Counted from the first letter of the stretch, positions 33,606 through 42,469 are shown. The stretch is DNA of 64,000 nucleotides from Butyrivibrio sp. MC2021 (GCF_000621605.1 NZ_JHXX01000003.1:299161-363160), one strand, 5' to 3'. Numbers and translations are program-made. The notes: generated by a model not told the origin, from the letters alone.

Positions 33606-34027
33606 CTACCAAGCGAAGCTTACATATTTTGCTATTTTTGTTAAATTTGGCTGCGAGCGCATAGTTTTATAAAAGCGCTCATTGGTGCCGTCGTCAACAA
33701 GTTTTTTTAATGCGGATTCAACAGAAGAACTACCCAAACTGCCACGCTCATCTCAGTTTTCATAAAACACAGCCGTCAAATCCCCCTCACCGGAATATGC
33801 ATACATGCCCATCATGGCACCGGTAAAGCGCTTGCCTTTCTTTAGCCCTTCATCGCATAAGTAATAGACATTATCTAATACCCCAAACACAGTATTACCA
33901 GGTTGCCCTTTTGAGCAGCACAAAAAAGCGCTTCTTTACTCACAAGAGAAGGTTCCTGTATTAACGCGTTCTGAACTGCATCTATTTTATTTTCTTTAAT
34001 ATCTGTAATTAGTCTGGTAGCGTCCAT
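33606..34027 (-). pseudogene. Disrupted gene of unknown family, ankyrin-like start
   Basis: From ATG at 34027 a frame encodes about 42 residues (KIDAVQNALIQEPSLVSKEA) like an ankyrin repeat entry, then must shift near 33885 to continue as NTVFGVLDNVYYLCDEG and RFTGAMMGMYAYSGEGDLTA. That frame meets an in-frame TGA at 33753-33755 and carries on (SVESALKKLVDDGTNERFYK) to a TAG at 33606. The continuity across one frameshift and one stop suggests a recently broken gene of roughly 140 codons. Confidence 0.5.
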
Positions 34028-34037
34028 ATAGAATAGT

Positions 34038-35195
34038 TTAACGATTATTTTTCATTTCATATAATTTTTCGTCAGCTTGAGCAATCAGCTGCGGAATAGT
34101 TACCGGATTATCAAAATCATATCTGGCATACCCGATACAAGCCTCCAGTTTAAAGACTGCCCCGGATTCTTCATTTAGCTTTGTTATGTTTTCACGAATC
34201 AGTTCAGCTGCTTCTTGGATCTGCTGTTCATTTTCAGCTTCCATGACGACTATGAATTCATCGCCTCCAAACCTTGATAAAAATGCCCTGTTTTTGGCAT
34301 CTGAGCATGATATTTCTAAAGCCTTCGCAACTGTCACTAATGCTCTGTCACCTTCTACATGCCCATATCTGTCATTTATACCCTTAAAATGGTCCACATC
34401 CAGAATCAACAGATACAAATCCATCTTTTGTGTCCGGGACTTCATTTTTTGAGAAAGATATCTATTCATTTCCTGACGGTTATTGATCTTGGTCAACGGA
34501 TCTTTTGATATTCTGTTTTCTGTAGCTGTTAAATATAGTAATAATACAGCTGCCGTTGCACTGTAACACATGATTGGAACAGTCAAGAAAAAAGCCTGCA
34601 GCATTCCACAAACCATAGGCGTTATAGGGAACACCCCCATAGCTATGTACAAGCTATGATCATAGTACCTATTGCTGGTATAGGCTCTATAGAAAGATTT
34701 TATTGAAGAAGACAATAGGTATCCAAATGGAATGCTTAATAAAAAAGCATACAGAAAACCATATTTCAGATATCCACTATCATCAATTATAAAGAGATAA
34801 TCCGTAAAAACACCTATCACAAGTATTATAATTGCAGTCAAAAACGGGACTGCAGCTGCAACAAATCTAGACCAACTAAGAATCTTTGTATTTCCCTGTA
34901 CAATTTCGCAGTAAAGAAACCAAAACCATGCTGTAATCAACAGGCAAATATACGGAATTATCGTAATTATGTACATTGCTGTCTTGCTACACTTAAAGAC
35001 TCCACATTCAAACAGCACCCACACTGAATCCGATGCAAAATACCCCACCAAAAGCATCATTATCCGCGCAAGAAATAAAGTGGAAACCTGCTTATCTATC
35101 CCCTTTTCAAGCGTGAATAAAACTATACTCAAAAATACGATACATGATATATTTGCTAACACATAGCCTAGATAATCTGCCACTGATGCCTCCAT
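34038..35195 (-). CDS. Membrane diguanylate cyclase, GGDEF protein (385 aa)
   Basis: Six or more membrane segments cover residues 1-220. The C-terminal GGDEF domain has DPLTKINNR, LDVDHFKGINDRYGH and the signature RFGGDEF near residue 310, with an intact active site; it should make cyclic di-GMP. No obvious RxxD inhibitory site directly before the signature was noted. Together with the HD-GYP protein near 23 kb it completes synthesis and breakdown of the messenger in this window. Confidence 0.9.
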   Translation of the reverse strand: MEASVADYLGYVLANISCIVFLSIVLFTLEKGIDKQVSTLFLARIMMLLVGYFASDSVWVLFECGVFKCSKTAMYIITIIPYICLLITAWFWFLYCEIVQGNTKILSWSRFVAAAVPFLTAIIILVIGVFTDYLFIIDDSGYLKYGFLYAFLLSIPFGYLLSSSIKSFYRAYTSNRYYDHSLYIAMGVFPITPMVCGMLQAFFLTVPIMCYSATAAVLLLYLTATENRISKDPLTKINNRQEMNRYLSQKMKSRTQKMDLYLLILDVDHFKGINDRYGHVEGDRALVTVAKALEISCSDAKNRAFLSRFGGDEFIVVMEAENEQQIQEAAELIRENITKLNEESGAVFKLEACIGYARYDFDNPVTIPQLIAQADEKLYEMKNNR

Positions 35196-35256
35196 TCCGC
35201 CCTATTGTATTTTATACAAGCGCAATACAGTTAACATATAGATACATAATATTATA

Positions 35257-35875
35257 TTACTTTTGCGAATCAACAAGCCATTTGGCAATATCAATTATCC
35301 TTATTCCTTCATGCTGTGTCTCATCATGTTTCGTTCTTGCTATGAGCATCTTTGGATAAGCATCTTTAATGCTCAACAACGGAGCCACTTCTCTCTTAAA
35401 AGTCTCCTCCCTTGTTATATCATCGGAAACCTGTATGTACAGCTTTTCACCTTCTTTAATAGTAACAAAATCAATCTCTTTTTCATACAGCTTTCCAACA
35501 TAAACCTCGTAGCCACGGCGCAAAAGCTCAAGAGCCACTATATTCTCATACATGACCATAGTCAGCATCTTTTGGTCCTAATTCAGCAAAGCGGAAAGAC
35601 AGATCCGAAAGATAATACTTCTTGTCTGATTCAAGATATTTTTTCCTTTTTATGTCATATCTCTGAATTGGGTAGAACAAAAAAGAACGGCACAGATAAT
35701 CTATATATGATCCAACCGTTTTATCGTTTGTTTTATATGTACCGGACGTAAGCTTAGAGGCAACATTTCTTATCGAAGTCTGATTGCCAACATTATCCAT
35801 AAGGAAATTACCAATCATTATAAGTAAGGTAATATTTTGCATAACATACCGCAGTACGCAAAGTAATATTGACAC
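35257..35875 (-). pseudogene. Broken AAA ATPase with DUF4143 domain
   Basis: Two overlapping frames each encode part of the DUF4143 end of archaeal-type AAA ATPases: IRNVASKLTSGTYKTNDKTV ... [14 protein letters not shown] in the first (35546-35875), and [20 protein letters not shown] ... [15 protein letters not shown] in the second (35257-35568). One frameshift near 35560 separates them, and the N-terminal Walker A/B half is missing. Intact relatives are about 400 residues. Confidence 0.75.
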
Positions 35876-35926
35876 ATTATTACGCCTGTGCGCAATGTAT
35901 TTGCAAAATAATGGCTAAACTGGAAT

Positions 35927-36607
35927 TTATTTATATCCCGATGTTCTTTTCAAAACATCTTTACACCAATCCAATAACAAATCTAATTTCTGATCTATGT
36001 TTTCATAAGTGACATTTTCCGAGAAACAGTCCCAAACCTGAAGATCACTCCCTTTAACTATATAAGTCACCTCAGATTTTTTCTTGATAAAAGTATTATC
36101 TTCGAGATAATAAAGATTCTGAAGAATAAAGAAAATATCTCTTTTAGCTAAGGGCAGTTTATTAACGTTCTTTTCCATTTCAGAATGAATACGTCTATGG
36201 CAAAGAATATGATATAAATTTCCGACACTCATCTTGATATAGTCCGCCACATCCTTTTTACTGTAATTCGGCACTATATCATTCAGTTTGCCATATATAT
36301 CCGAAGTGGTATGAAGTACATGGCAGATTTCTTCAGGGAACCAATTCAACAATTCATTCCTTCCGCAAACGAATCCACATGCACGATTATATTCGCCCAG
36401 TTCTTCCAGTATCTGACGATAAGCATTCAAATCTTTTGAATGTATCTCATCTAATACCAACATAATATCAATGTCACTCTCAGGCGTAGCTTCATCTCTA
36501 AGATAACTTCCCTGAAGTCCAACATATAAAAGCCTTTTGCCAAACTTCATTTTTAATGCTTCTGTTAATCTTTTCGTATAATCTTTTATATCCACTAGAT
36601 TATTCAT
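35927..36607 (-). CDS. Nucleotidyltransferase-fold protein (226 aa)
   Basis: Residues 28-55 contain GSYLRDEATPESDIDIMLVL, the G-S-x(n)-D-x-D motif of polymerase-beta-like nucleotidyltransferases, with both metal-binding Asp residues. The remainder is helical and resembles MNT/aminoglycoside nucleotidyltransferase-like proteins. It could be an orphan enzyme or antitoxin-like MNT; no HEPN partner is adjacent. Confidence 0.75.
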   Translation of the reverse strand: MNNLVDIKDYTKRLTEALKMKFGKRLLYVGLQGSYLRDEATPESDIDIMLVLDEIHSKDLNAYRQILEELGEYNRACGFVCGRNELLNWFPEEICHVLHTTSDIYGKLNDIVPNYSKKDVADYIKMSVGNLYHILCHRRIHSEMEKNVNKLPLAKRDIFFILQNLYYLEDNTFIKKKSEVTYIVKGSDLQVWDCFSENVTYENIDQKLDLLLDWCKDVLKRTSGYK

Positions 36608-36649
36608 TTATATACCACCTATTATTTTGAAAAACCGGAAGATGCCGTT

Positions 36650-36802
36650 TCACAGATGTCTAAATGGTTTAACAAGCATTATCATGCCATTAGATACCTT
36701 TACATCAAGAACATCATCAACTGAAACAGCCGCTTCCTGAAGTACCTCTTTTGGTATTCTAATTCCCTGACTATTTCCCCATGTTTTAACTTGAACTTGC
36801 AT
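36650..36802 (-). CDS. Truncated MazE-type antitoxin (50 aa)
   Basis: VQVKTWGNSQGIRIPKEVLQ is the AbrB-fold DNA-binding domain of MazE, with an ideal AAAGGAGGTG ribosome site before ATG at 36802. MazE proteins usually extend 25-35 residues further with an acidic toxin-binding tail; here the protein ends at KPFRHL, and no MazF follows. It may be an orphan DNA-binding remnant of a toxin-antitoxin pair. Confidence 0.65.
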   Translation of the reverse strand: MQVQVKTWGNSQGIRIPKEVLQEAAVSVDDVLDVKVSNGMIMLVKPFRHL

Positions 36803-36897
36803 AATCAGCACCTCCTTTGTATATACATTGTGTATCCTTAAAACAAAAAAAATCAACTTATTTCTCATCCAGATTAGTACGTTATGCTGGAATATAC

Positions 36898-37467
36898 TTA
36901 CTCTTGACCTTCTTTTTCAATCTTTTCTAAGGTATCTTCAAGAATTACTTTCCTAAGGTCTGTAAGCCATTCTGAAAAGGATACTGTATCAAAGGCATAG
37001 GTCTTATTGAGTTCATACTCATTTTCAGCCCATGTATCAATTGGGGATTCGTTGTGTTGAATCAAGGCCTCAAGTTTATCCAATGACTTGTATAGCTTAG
37101 CCTCCTTAGTTTTTTGGGCATCCATCTCTTCATAAAGGGCAGCTATCTCCCCAGATAGTTCCTCAGGAAGGGATTTAACCCACTTGTTCAAAAGAGAATC
37201 CTCAACTTCTCTATCGGAATCAGTCTTTACAAATGTCGGAATATCGCCGGTAAAACACTCCCCCAAGTCATGAATGAGGCACATATCTACAACTTTATTG
37301 ATATCTAAATCTGTAAACTCGTGTTTTAGAAGAAATGCCATGAGTGAAATACGCCAGCTGTGCTCTGCCACACTCTCAGTTCTTCTTTTCGATGTAGTAC
37401 AATGACGAGGCGTATCTTTCAGTCTCTCTGCAACATGTAAAATCTCTAAATACTCCCTTGCGTTCAT
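36898..37467 (-). CDS. HD-domain phosphohydrolase, YfbR-like (189 aa)
   Basis: Metal ligands of an HD domain are visible: ESVAEHSWR near residue 33, then CLIHDLGECFTGDIP near 66 and a later Asp in KSLDKLEAL. The size and motif order match HD-domain 5'-deoxynucleotidase (YfbR/YGK1) proteins that remove phosphate from deoxynucleoside monophosphates. Start at 37467 has GGAGGAG. Next to a cytidine-deaminase-like gene, consistent with pyrimidine salvage. Confidence 0.8.
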   Translation of the reverse strand: MNAREYLEILHVAERLKDTPRHCTTSKRRTESVAEHSWRISLMAFLLKHEFTDLDINKVVDMCLIHDLGECFTGDIPTFVKTDSDREVEDSLLNKWVKSLPEELSGEIAALYEEMDAQKTKEAKLYKSLDKLEALIQHNESPIDTWAENEYELNKTYAFDTVSFSEWLTDLRKVILEDTLEKIEKEGQE

Positions 37468-37553
37468 ACCAGCTCCTCCTCTGTTTTGATAATCAATTAA
37501 ATGGAACATAAAACATCAACAAACTAGGCTTCTTCTACTCTTCAAGCTTGCAT

Positions 37554-37991
37554 TTATTGGTTATTATTTGCTTCTGCGTAACGTTCTTTTCCCCACCAAT
37601 TTGGCATGAGTTCCTTTAATGTGATTGTCTCCCTTGTTTCATAATCAACCAAGATTTCCATATCTTCATTGGTTTCATTCAATTGGTAGTAAAACTCTCT
37701 GCATGCACCACATGGCATTCCACTGCCGCCTCCATTAGGAGCAGTATCTCTAAATGCAATAAACCTCTTAGCTTTTGTCTGACCACTGTTCATATACATA
37801 TTGAGAGCTGCCATTCTATCAGCGCAAATGTTCATTACCCCACTGCAACTTTCGATGCAGAATCCTGTATAAATCTCTCCGTTTTCGGCTTCTATAGCAC
37901 AAACAACATTATGTGCATATATAAAAGGCGATACCTCTTCAGGATGATACTGCTCTTTTGCTTTTTCATACATCTTTTCCCAAATATCCAT
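37554..37991 (-). CDS. Cytidine-deaminase-like protein (145 aa)
   Basis: The fold motifs are present: the first zinc-ligand motif appears as NICADRMA (about residue 54) and the second as PCGACREF (about 92). In cytidine deaminases the first motif is normally [C/H]-A-E, where Glu is the proton shuttle; here it is Asp. Activity could be altered or the target different. It lies upstream of the HD phosphohydrolase gene. Confidence 0.78.
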   Translation of the reverse strand: MDIWEKMYEKAKEQYHPEEVSPFIYAHNVVCAIEAENGEIYTGFCIESCSGVMNICADRMAALNMYMNSGQTKAKRFIAFRDTAPNGGGSGMPCGACREFYYQLNETNEDMEILVDYETRETITLKELMPNWWGKERYAEANNNQ

Positions 37992-38104
37992 TTTCCCTCC
38001 ACAACTTCAAATTAGTCATCATGTTATTATTAGTCAGTAATGCTGGAATATATTCCGATAAAACTCACCTATACATCATCCCGACGAAACTTCAGTTTGT
38101 ATAA

Positions 38105-39286
38105 TCATCTATACTTTTTTCGAATATATAGTACCGAGATTACCAAAACAATTGGAAAACCTATTCCTGCTAAAACCCCTGCCCGCAGATTATTTGCTGC
38201 TTTCTGAGATACATTACCAATGATCGCAGGCCCTACAGCTCCACCTAAATCTCCTGCCAAAGCAAGAAGAGCAAACATTGCTGTACCACCCGTAGGAAGT
38301 ATCTGAGATGAAATACTGATGGAGCCGGGCCACATAATGCCTACAGAAAATCCGCACAAAGCACAACCTATTAATCCTGCCAGCGGAGCTCCTGCCAATC
38401 CTGCAATCAGGTAACAAACCAGACACATTACTCCCGAAGCCATCATGAATATAGTCAAATCAACTTTTTCACCAAATTTCCCATAAAGCAATCTGCTAAT
38501 ACCCATACATACTGCAAAACCACAAGGACCAGCCAAATCTCCGACTGTTTTGGAGACATGCAATGCTGACTCAGCAAAAGCCGATGCCCACTGACCCATC
38601 GCTATTTCTGATGAACCGGCACAAACCATCAAAACAATAAAAATCCAAAACGCTTTTGTTTTGAAGAGTTCAAGCATTGTCATACTTTTGCCATCTTCAA
38701 CCAATGATTCTATCGGACAGGTTGCAAAATTGTAAATGTTATAAAATGGTATGACTGACCATATCAGTGCCATTATCCGCCAGTGCTCTATGCCAAAGAC
38801 AGTAAAGAAAACCGTAGAGCAAAGTACAACACCAACCCATCCCCAACAGTAAAAGGAGTGCAAAAGACTCATCATAGAATCCTTGTTCTCAAAAGGACAT
38901 GCCTCAATGATCGGACTGCCCAAAACCTCAGTCAGGCCACTCCCAATAGCATAAATAATGACACATGCAAGGATTCCATAAAATGGTACAGGTAATAAAT
39001 CAGGTAGGAATGCCAATCCCGCCAGTCCTAATCCGGAGGTTATTTCTGCCGCAATAATACATGCTCTGTATCCCAATTTATCTACTATTCCAGCGCACAA
39101 GAAATCAACTATCAGTTGAGTAACGAAAAAACATGATGATATAAGCGCAAGCATCCCAAAAGATATATCATAGACATTGTGAAATGTTATAAACAACAAC
39201 GGGACATAATTAGCACATATAGCCTGCGTTACAAATCCCAGATAGCATGCAAGCTGTGTTTTTTTGTAATTCTTCTTTAATTCCAT
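38105..39286 (-). CDS. MFS transporter (393 aa)
   Basis: Twelve membrane segments, a loop motif DKLGYRACI between the second and third, and a gap between segments 6 and 7 with charged residues define a major-facilitator protein. GFSVGIMWPGSISISSQ near residue 320 resembles FucP/sugar-type MFS proteins. Start at 39286 has GAGGCG. Last gene of a run of seven minus-strand genes from 41690. Confidence 0.85.
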   Translation of the reverse strand: MELKKNYKKTQLACYLGFVTQAICANYVPLLFITFHNVYDISFGMLALISSCFFVTQLIVDFLCAGIVDKLGYRACIIAAEITSGLGLAGLAFLPDLLPVPFYGILACVIIYAIGSGLTEVLGSPIIEACPFENKDSMMSLLHSFYCWGWVGVVLCSTVFFTVFGIEHWRIMALIWSVIPFYNIYNFATCPIESLVEDGKSMTMLELFKTKAFWIFIVLMVCAGSSEIAMGQWASAFAESALHVSKTVGDLAGPCGFAVCMGISRLLYGKFGEKVDLTIFMMASGVMCLVCYLIAGLAGAPLAGLIGCALCGFSVGIMWPGSISISSQILPTGGTAMFALLALAGDLGGAVGPAIIGNVSQKAANNLRAGVLAGIGFPIVLVISVLYIRKKYR

Positions 39287-39318
39287 TATTATTCGCCTCA
39301 CGTACATTTAACTGGAAG

Positions 39319-39870
39319 TTATTTTGTATCCCATTCTTCCTTCGTACCATTCAATGTCTCAAATATAGTTTTTGCAACGAGTCTTGAACCCGCAGGCGAT
39401 GCATGCCTTCTATCTTCAAAGTAAAGATCCACAGTGGGATTCTTATGATATTCTTCCCACCATTTTTCACCTACAGGAGCCACAAGACAGTCATGTTTAC
39501 TAGCCAATTTCCTATATCTTGAAGACATTTCAGACTGGAACTTTTCATTTTTCTCTTCAGTCCATGTCATGTAATAGCAAGGAACCGCCTTCGTTTGCCT
39601 GATCCATTCCATAATTGTATCAGCCGCTTTTTCCATAACCTCAAACTCACCCATAGGATGTGCCACATGCTGTAATACGATGAAATCATAGTCTCCAAAA
39701 AGGATATTAAATCTTGTCTGTTCATTTTCTGCATGATAATCTAAGCCCATTCCGCCCTTTGTAAGCATAGTAACTTGCATATCAATTCCATTCTCAGCGC
39801 AAATATCTTTAAACATCTTTGGCATATCATTGTAGTAAGTGTGGCTATTTCCAATAAAAAGTGTTCTCAT
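39319..39870 (-). CDS. SGNH-fold hydrolase (183 aa)
   Basis: Block I FIGNSHTYYNDM has the nucleophile Ser in a GNSxT version; a block with Gly (KGGMGL), and the end motif DRRHASPAGS supplying Asp and His, complete an SGNH/GDSL-like site. No signal peptide, so cytosolic esterase or deacetylase. GAGGAGG precedes ATG at 39870. Lies between the hybrid ORF and the MFS gene. Confidence 0.75.
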   Translation of the reverse strand: MRTLFIGNSHTYYNDMPKMFKDICAENGIDMQVTMLTKGGMGLDYHAENEQTRFNILFGDYDFIVLQHVAHPMGEFEVMEKAADTIMEWIRQTKAVPCYYMTWTEEKNEKFQSEMSSRYRKLASKHDCLVAPVGEKWWEEYHKNPTVDLYFEDRRHASPAGSRLVAKTIFETLNGTKEEWDTK

Positions 39871-39878
39871 ATTCCTCC

Positions 39879-40193
39879 TCAGCTTATCCTCTGTAGTATC
39901 CCGGCAACATCCACTCCCGGGTGCGTCAGGTACATTCTGCAAATACTCTCTGCAAGCTCTTCTGATATCTTTAGCTTCTTGGCAATTTCTTTATGCGTTT
40001 TTCCTTTATCTGTCATGTCCATTGCCTTGGAAATAATCCTGTCTATATCCTTTGGAAGCCTTGAATCCTGACCTGAGTTATCTATGACTCTTTTTCTAAA
40101 CTCAAACTCTCCGGGGCCTGATATCTCAAGAATGGCAAAAGACACTTCCTGCCTTAATAGTCCATGTGTATCTGATAGGATTCCTATTAGCAT
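39879..40193 (-). CDS. Hybrid ORF: metallophosphoesterase start plus helical tail (104 aa)
   Basis: Residues 1-17 (MLIGILSDTHGLLRQEV) are the start of a YfcE-type metallophosphoesterase with its D-T-H metal motif; then the sequence changes to an unrelated region with a helix-turn-helix-like end (KTHKEIAKKLKISEELAESI). The catalytic core of a phosphoesterase is absent. It is read as the product of an internal deletion or fusion, still with a usable start. Confidence 0.45.
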   Translation of the reverse strand: MLIGILSDTHGLLRQEVSFAILEISGPGEFEFRKRVIDNSGQDSRLPKDIDRIISKAMDMTDKGKTHKEIAKKLKISEELAESICRMYLTHPGVDVAGILQRIS

Positions 40194-40196
40194 GCT

Positions 40197-40667
40197 TCAA
40201 TCCACCTTACTATCGCTCTTGTTTCCTTTTTTCACTATTAGTATAATCCCTGCTATTGCTAAAACGAGTCCTCCTACAACCGCAGTAATAATGGTGCCTG
40301 CGCCATATTTTCCAGCTAGGAATATTGAAGTCGGTCCATCAGCACCACCTATAATTGTATAAGAATGCGGTGTACTCGTGTAGAGAGTAATAGCCATCCA
40401 GAGCACTCCTACAATAGCTGCTAAAACTCCGAGAATTATTCTCCCTGCTCTTTTATGAATAGCGAGCTTAATTAGTAGGCACAAGATCATAAAAGCCACA
40501 AAAGCTACTGCATTTGGAATTGCAGAATAGTAATACCAAGGAGCTGAATTGATCTCATACACTTCAGGATGATTTATGAAATCCCTGTACGCAGCATAAA
40601 GACTCTCTACAAAGATTCCTGCGCCAAATACCATTATCATGTTTATCAACGTGTTAAACTTCTTCAT
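40197..40667 (-). CDS. Membrane protein carrying an OadB-like GGADGPT motif (156 aa)
   Basis: Four membrane segments. Between the third and fourth is IIGGADGPTSIFLAGK, which matches a signature of the beta subunit of sodium-pumping oxaloacetate/methylmalonyl-CoA decarboxylases, a protein more than twice as long. The rest of the beta subunit is missing. GGAGG precedes the start. Function unknown; see finding. Confidence 0.65.
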   Translation of the reverse strand: MKKFNTLINMIMVFGAGIFVESLYAAYRDFINHPEVYEINSAPWYYYSAIPNAVAFVAFMILCLLIKLAIHKRAGRIILGVLAAIVGVLWMAITLYTSTPHSYTIIGGADGPTSIFLAGKYGAGTIITAVVGGLVLAIAGIILIVKKGNKSDSKVD

Positions 40668-40684
40668 GAATCCTCCACAAATTA

Positions 40685-41152
40685 TTACCCCAGCAGTTTA
40701 TCCAGCTCACAAAGAAGTTTTGTTTTCATCTCTTCTAGTTCTTCACTGCTGGGTCTATTAGTGTCAGCGTACATTTTTTCACTTGGATAGCACCAGACAG
40801 GTCCCTTGCCTTGGTTTCCATAGTTATCTATGTCGCCAGCCCTTCTTGGAAACAGATGCCAATGAATATGTGCACCACCTTCACCATTTCCCAGACACTC
40901 ATAATTCATCTTTTCAGCTCCGAAAGCATTTTTCACAGCTTCAGCAACAAGTGTCATTTCATATAAGTGCTTTGCTCTTGTTTCCTTGTCCAGATCAAAC
41001 AATTCAACAACATGGTCTTTATACAAAAATAATGTATATCCCTTAAAATGCTGAAAATCCCCAATTACCACATATCCAGTTTCCAGTTCTTTTACAAGAA
41101 ATGGATTGTCCCCTGCTTTTGTTTCTTTAATTCTTTCACATACTCCGCACAT
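40685..41152 (-). CDS. HIT-family hydrolase (155 aa)
   Basis: The histidine triad is visible as HIHWHLFPR (about residue 94), with preceding GNGEGGA. HIT proteins hydrolyse or transfer nucleotide phosphates. The product is longer than minimal HIT proteins by a helical C-terminal tail. It overlaps no gene but begins 7 bases after the Nudix gene, which favours a nucleotide-cleaning pair. Confidence 0.85.
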   Translation of the reverse strand: MCGVCERIKETKAGDNPFLVKELETGYVVIGDFQHFKGYTLFLYKDHVVELFDLDKETRAKHLYEMTLVAEAVKNAFGAEKMNYECLGNGEGGAHIHWHLFPRRAGDIDNYGNQGKGPVWCYPSEKMYADTNRPSSEELEEMKTKLLCELDKLLG

Positions 41153-41159
41153 ACACTTT

Positions 41160-41690
41160 CTACTCCTTTATATCAAGTAATTCCTTAGCTCGCTTCAAAA
41201 CAGGTACTTCCCTATTAGCTACCAGTCTGCCTAATCTTGTACTACTGCACTTTTCATATTCTGCAAGTGCTTCATCATAGTGAAGCTTCAGTGTCGAAAG
41301 ATGAAAATCCTCTATTTCATCCTGTGTCAGGTGTTTATCTCCAAAAGATTTAGCCCTGCAAAGAAAATAATTATTGATGTTATGCCTGTGAATCAGATTG
41401 TAATAATCGCTTACTACTCCAATCTTACATATCACTTCAACCTCAGCACCCAGTTCCTCTTTAAGTTCTCGTCTGATTGCAGTATCGAGATTCTCACCAG
41501 ACTCAACTCCACCTCCAGCTGTCTCTATTAGTGTTGCTTTTCCAAAATCATCATCTCTATTTGCCCTGACAAAATAGAAATTATCATCACCATCCACCAC
41601 TATTGCCCTGGCTATCATTCTGTCGTGGTCAATTGTTGTAAGTGGCCATTCCTTATCTTCCAAATTTAAATGCAGTTCTTCATCATTCAT
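41160..41690 (-). CDS. Nudix hydrolase (176 aa)
   Basis: A full Nudix box, starting GGGVESGENLDTAIRREL and ending KEELGA, gives the metal-binding Glu residues. Substrate likely a nucleoside diphosphate derivative. An in-frame start at 41798 would place a perfect stem-loop inside the gene; ATG at 41690 with AGGAAG upstream is preferred. First of a seven-gene minus-strand run. Confidence 0.82.
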   Translation of the reverse strand: MNDEELHLNLEDKEWPLTTIDHDRMIARAIVVDGDDNFYFVRANRDDDFGKATLIETAGGGVESGENLDTAIRRELKEELGAEVEVICKIGVVSDYYNLIHRHNINNYFLCRAKSFGDKHLTQDEIEDFHLSTLKLHYDEALAEYEKCSSTRLGRLVANREVPVLKRAKELLDIKE

Positions 41691-41720
41691 GCTTCCTGTA
41701 CCTCTTATATATTCTGGTTT

Positions 41721-41754
41721 GACACTCCCATTAGCTTTAGCTGATGGGAGTGTC
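41721..41754. other. 15-bp stem-loop between yccF and Nudix genes
   Basis: GACACTCCCATTAGC (41721-41735) pairs with GCTGATGGGAGTGTC (41740-41754) with one wobble. No T-run follows, so it could be a processing or stabilising structure. Confidence 0.6.
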
Positions 41755-41814
41755 AAGCTCACCCCCTGAATCGGCAAGCTGCTTACTTCATCTAACACTT
41801 ACAAAAACCTCATC

Positions 41815-42186
41815 TTAATAATGCACCCTCACAACCCTTGCACCAAATGGTAAAAGAGCTACTCTCGCAATCTTAAAGAACTGCTTGCCGAAAGGTATTC
41901 CGATAATAGTAATGCAGAAAATGCAGCCAATAATAGCATTCGCAATCGCAAGTTCAATGCCGGAAAGGCAGATCCAAAGTATGTTAAGAAGCAGCGATAC
42001 TGCTCCGCCTTCATCCACAATCTCTTTTCCAAAAGGATTCAGTGATATTGAAGACAGCTTAAAGCACTGGAGCCCTACAGGTATTCCTACAACTGTACAG
42101 CACCAAAGAAGTCCTACAATCCACCATCCCAGGGCACTAAGCAGCCCTCCGCATAATATCCAAATCAAATTACCAAGAAATCTCAT
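41815..42186 (-). CDS. yccF: YccF-domain inner membrane protein (123 aa)
   Basis: Two tandem YccF motifs are clear: GLLWCCTVVGIPVGLQCFKL and IIGCIFCITIIGIPFGKQFF, each preceded by hydrophobic segments. YccF proteins are small conserved membrane proteins of unknown role. GGGAGAAG precedes ATG. A truncated copy of its start is at 28075-28128. Confidence 0.85.
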   Translation of the reverse strand: MRFLGNLIWILCGGLLSALGWWIVGLLWCCTVVGIPVGLQCFKLSSISLNPFGKEIVDEGGAVSLLLNILWICLSGIELAIANAIIGCIFCITIIGIPFGKQFFKIARVALLPFGARVVRVHY

Positions 42187-42245
42187 AATTTAACTTCTCC
42201 CTTGCTCTTGCTTTCATTTCCATTTCATTCATGTTCAAATCCTCA

Positions 42246-42469
42246 TCAAAACTCGTTTTTATGCTTTTCAAAAAACTCAAAGTAAGTCCTTACTCCCTCA
42301 AGCTCCGTCCACTTCTTGATATCTACCGGCCTTTCATCAATTCCCTGTTCCGCTCAAGCGCATCATAAATTCCATCCTCCAGGAATTCATCTGATACCAC
42401 CTTAAATCCTTCTTTCACATAATATCCTTCATCAACTGCCTTTGCAATCGTGATGTTATAGGTTGTCAT
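42246..42469 (-). pseudogene. Two gene fragments, one GNAT-like
   Basis: From ATG at 42469 a frame gives DEGYYVKEGFKVVSDEFLED and ends at 42323; it matches the C-terminal motif of ElaA-like GNAT enzymes. Overlapping in another frame, VDIKKWTELEGVRTYFEFFE ends at 42246 and looks like the tail of a second gene. Both lack their N-terminal parts. Confidence 0.5.
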
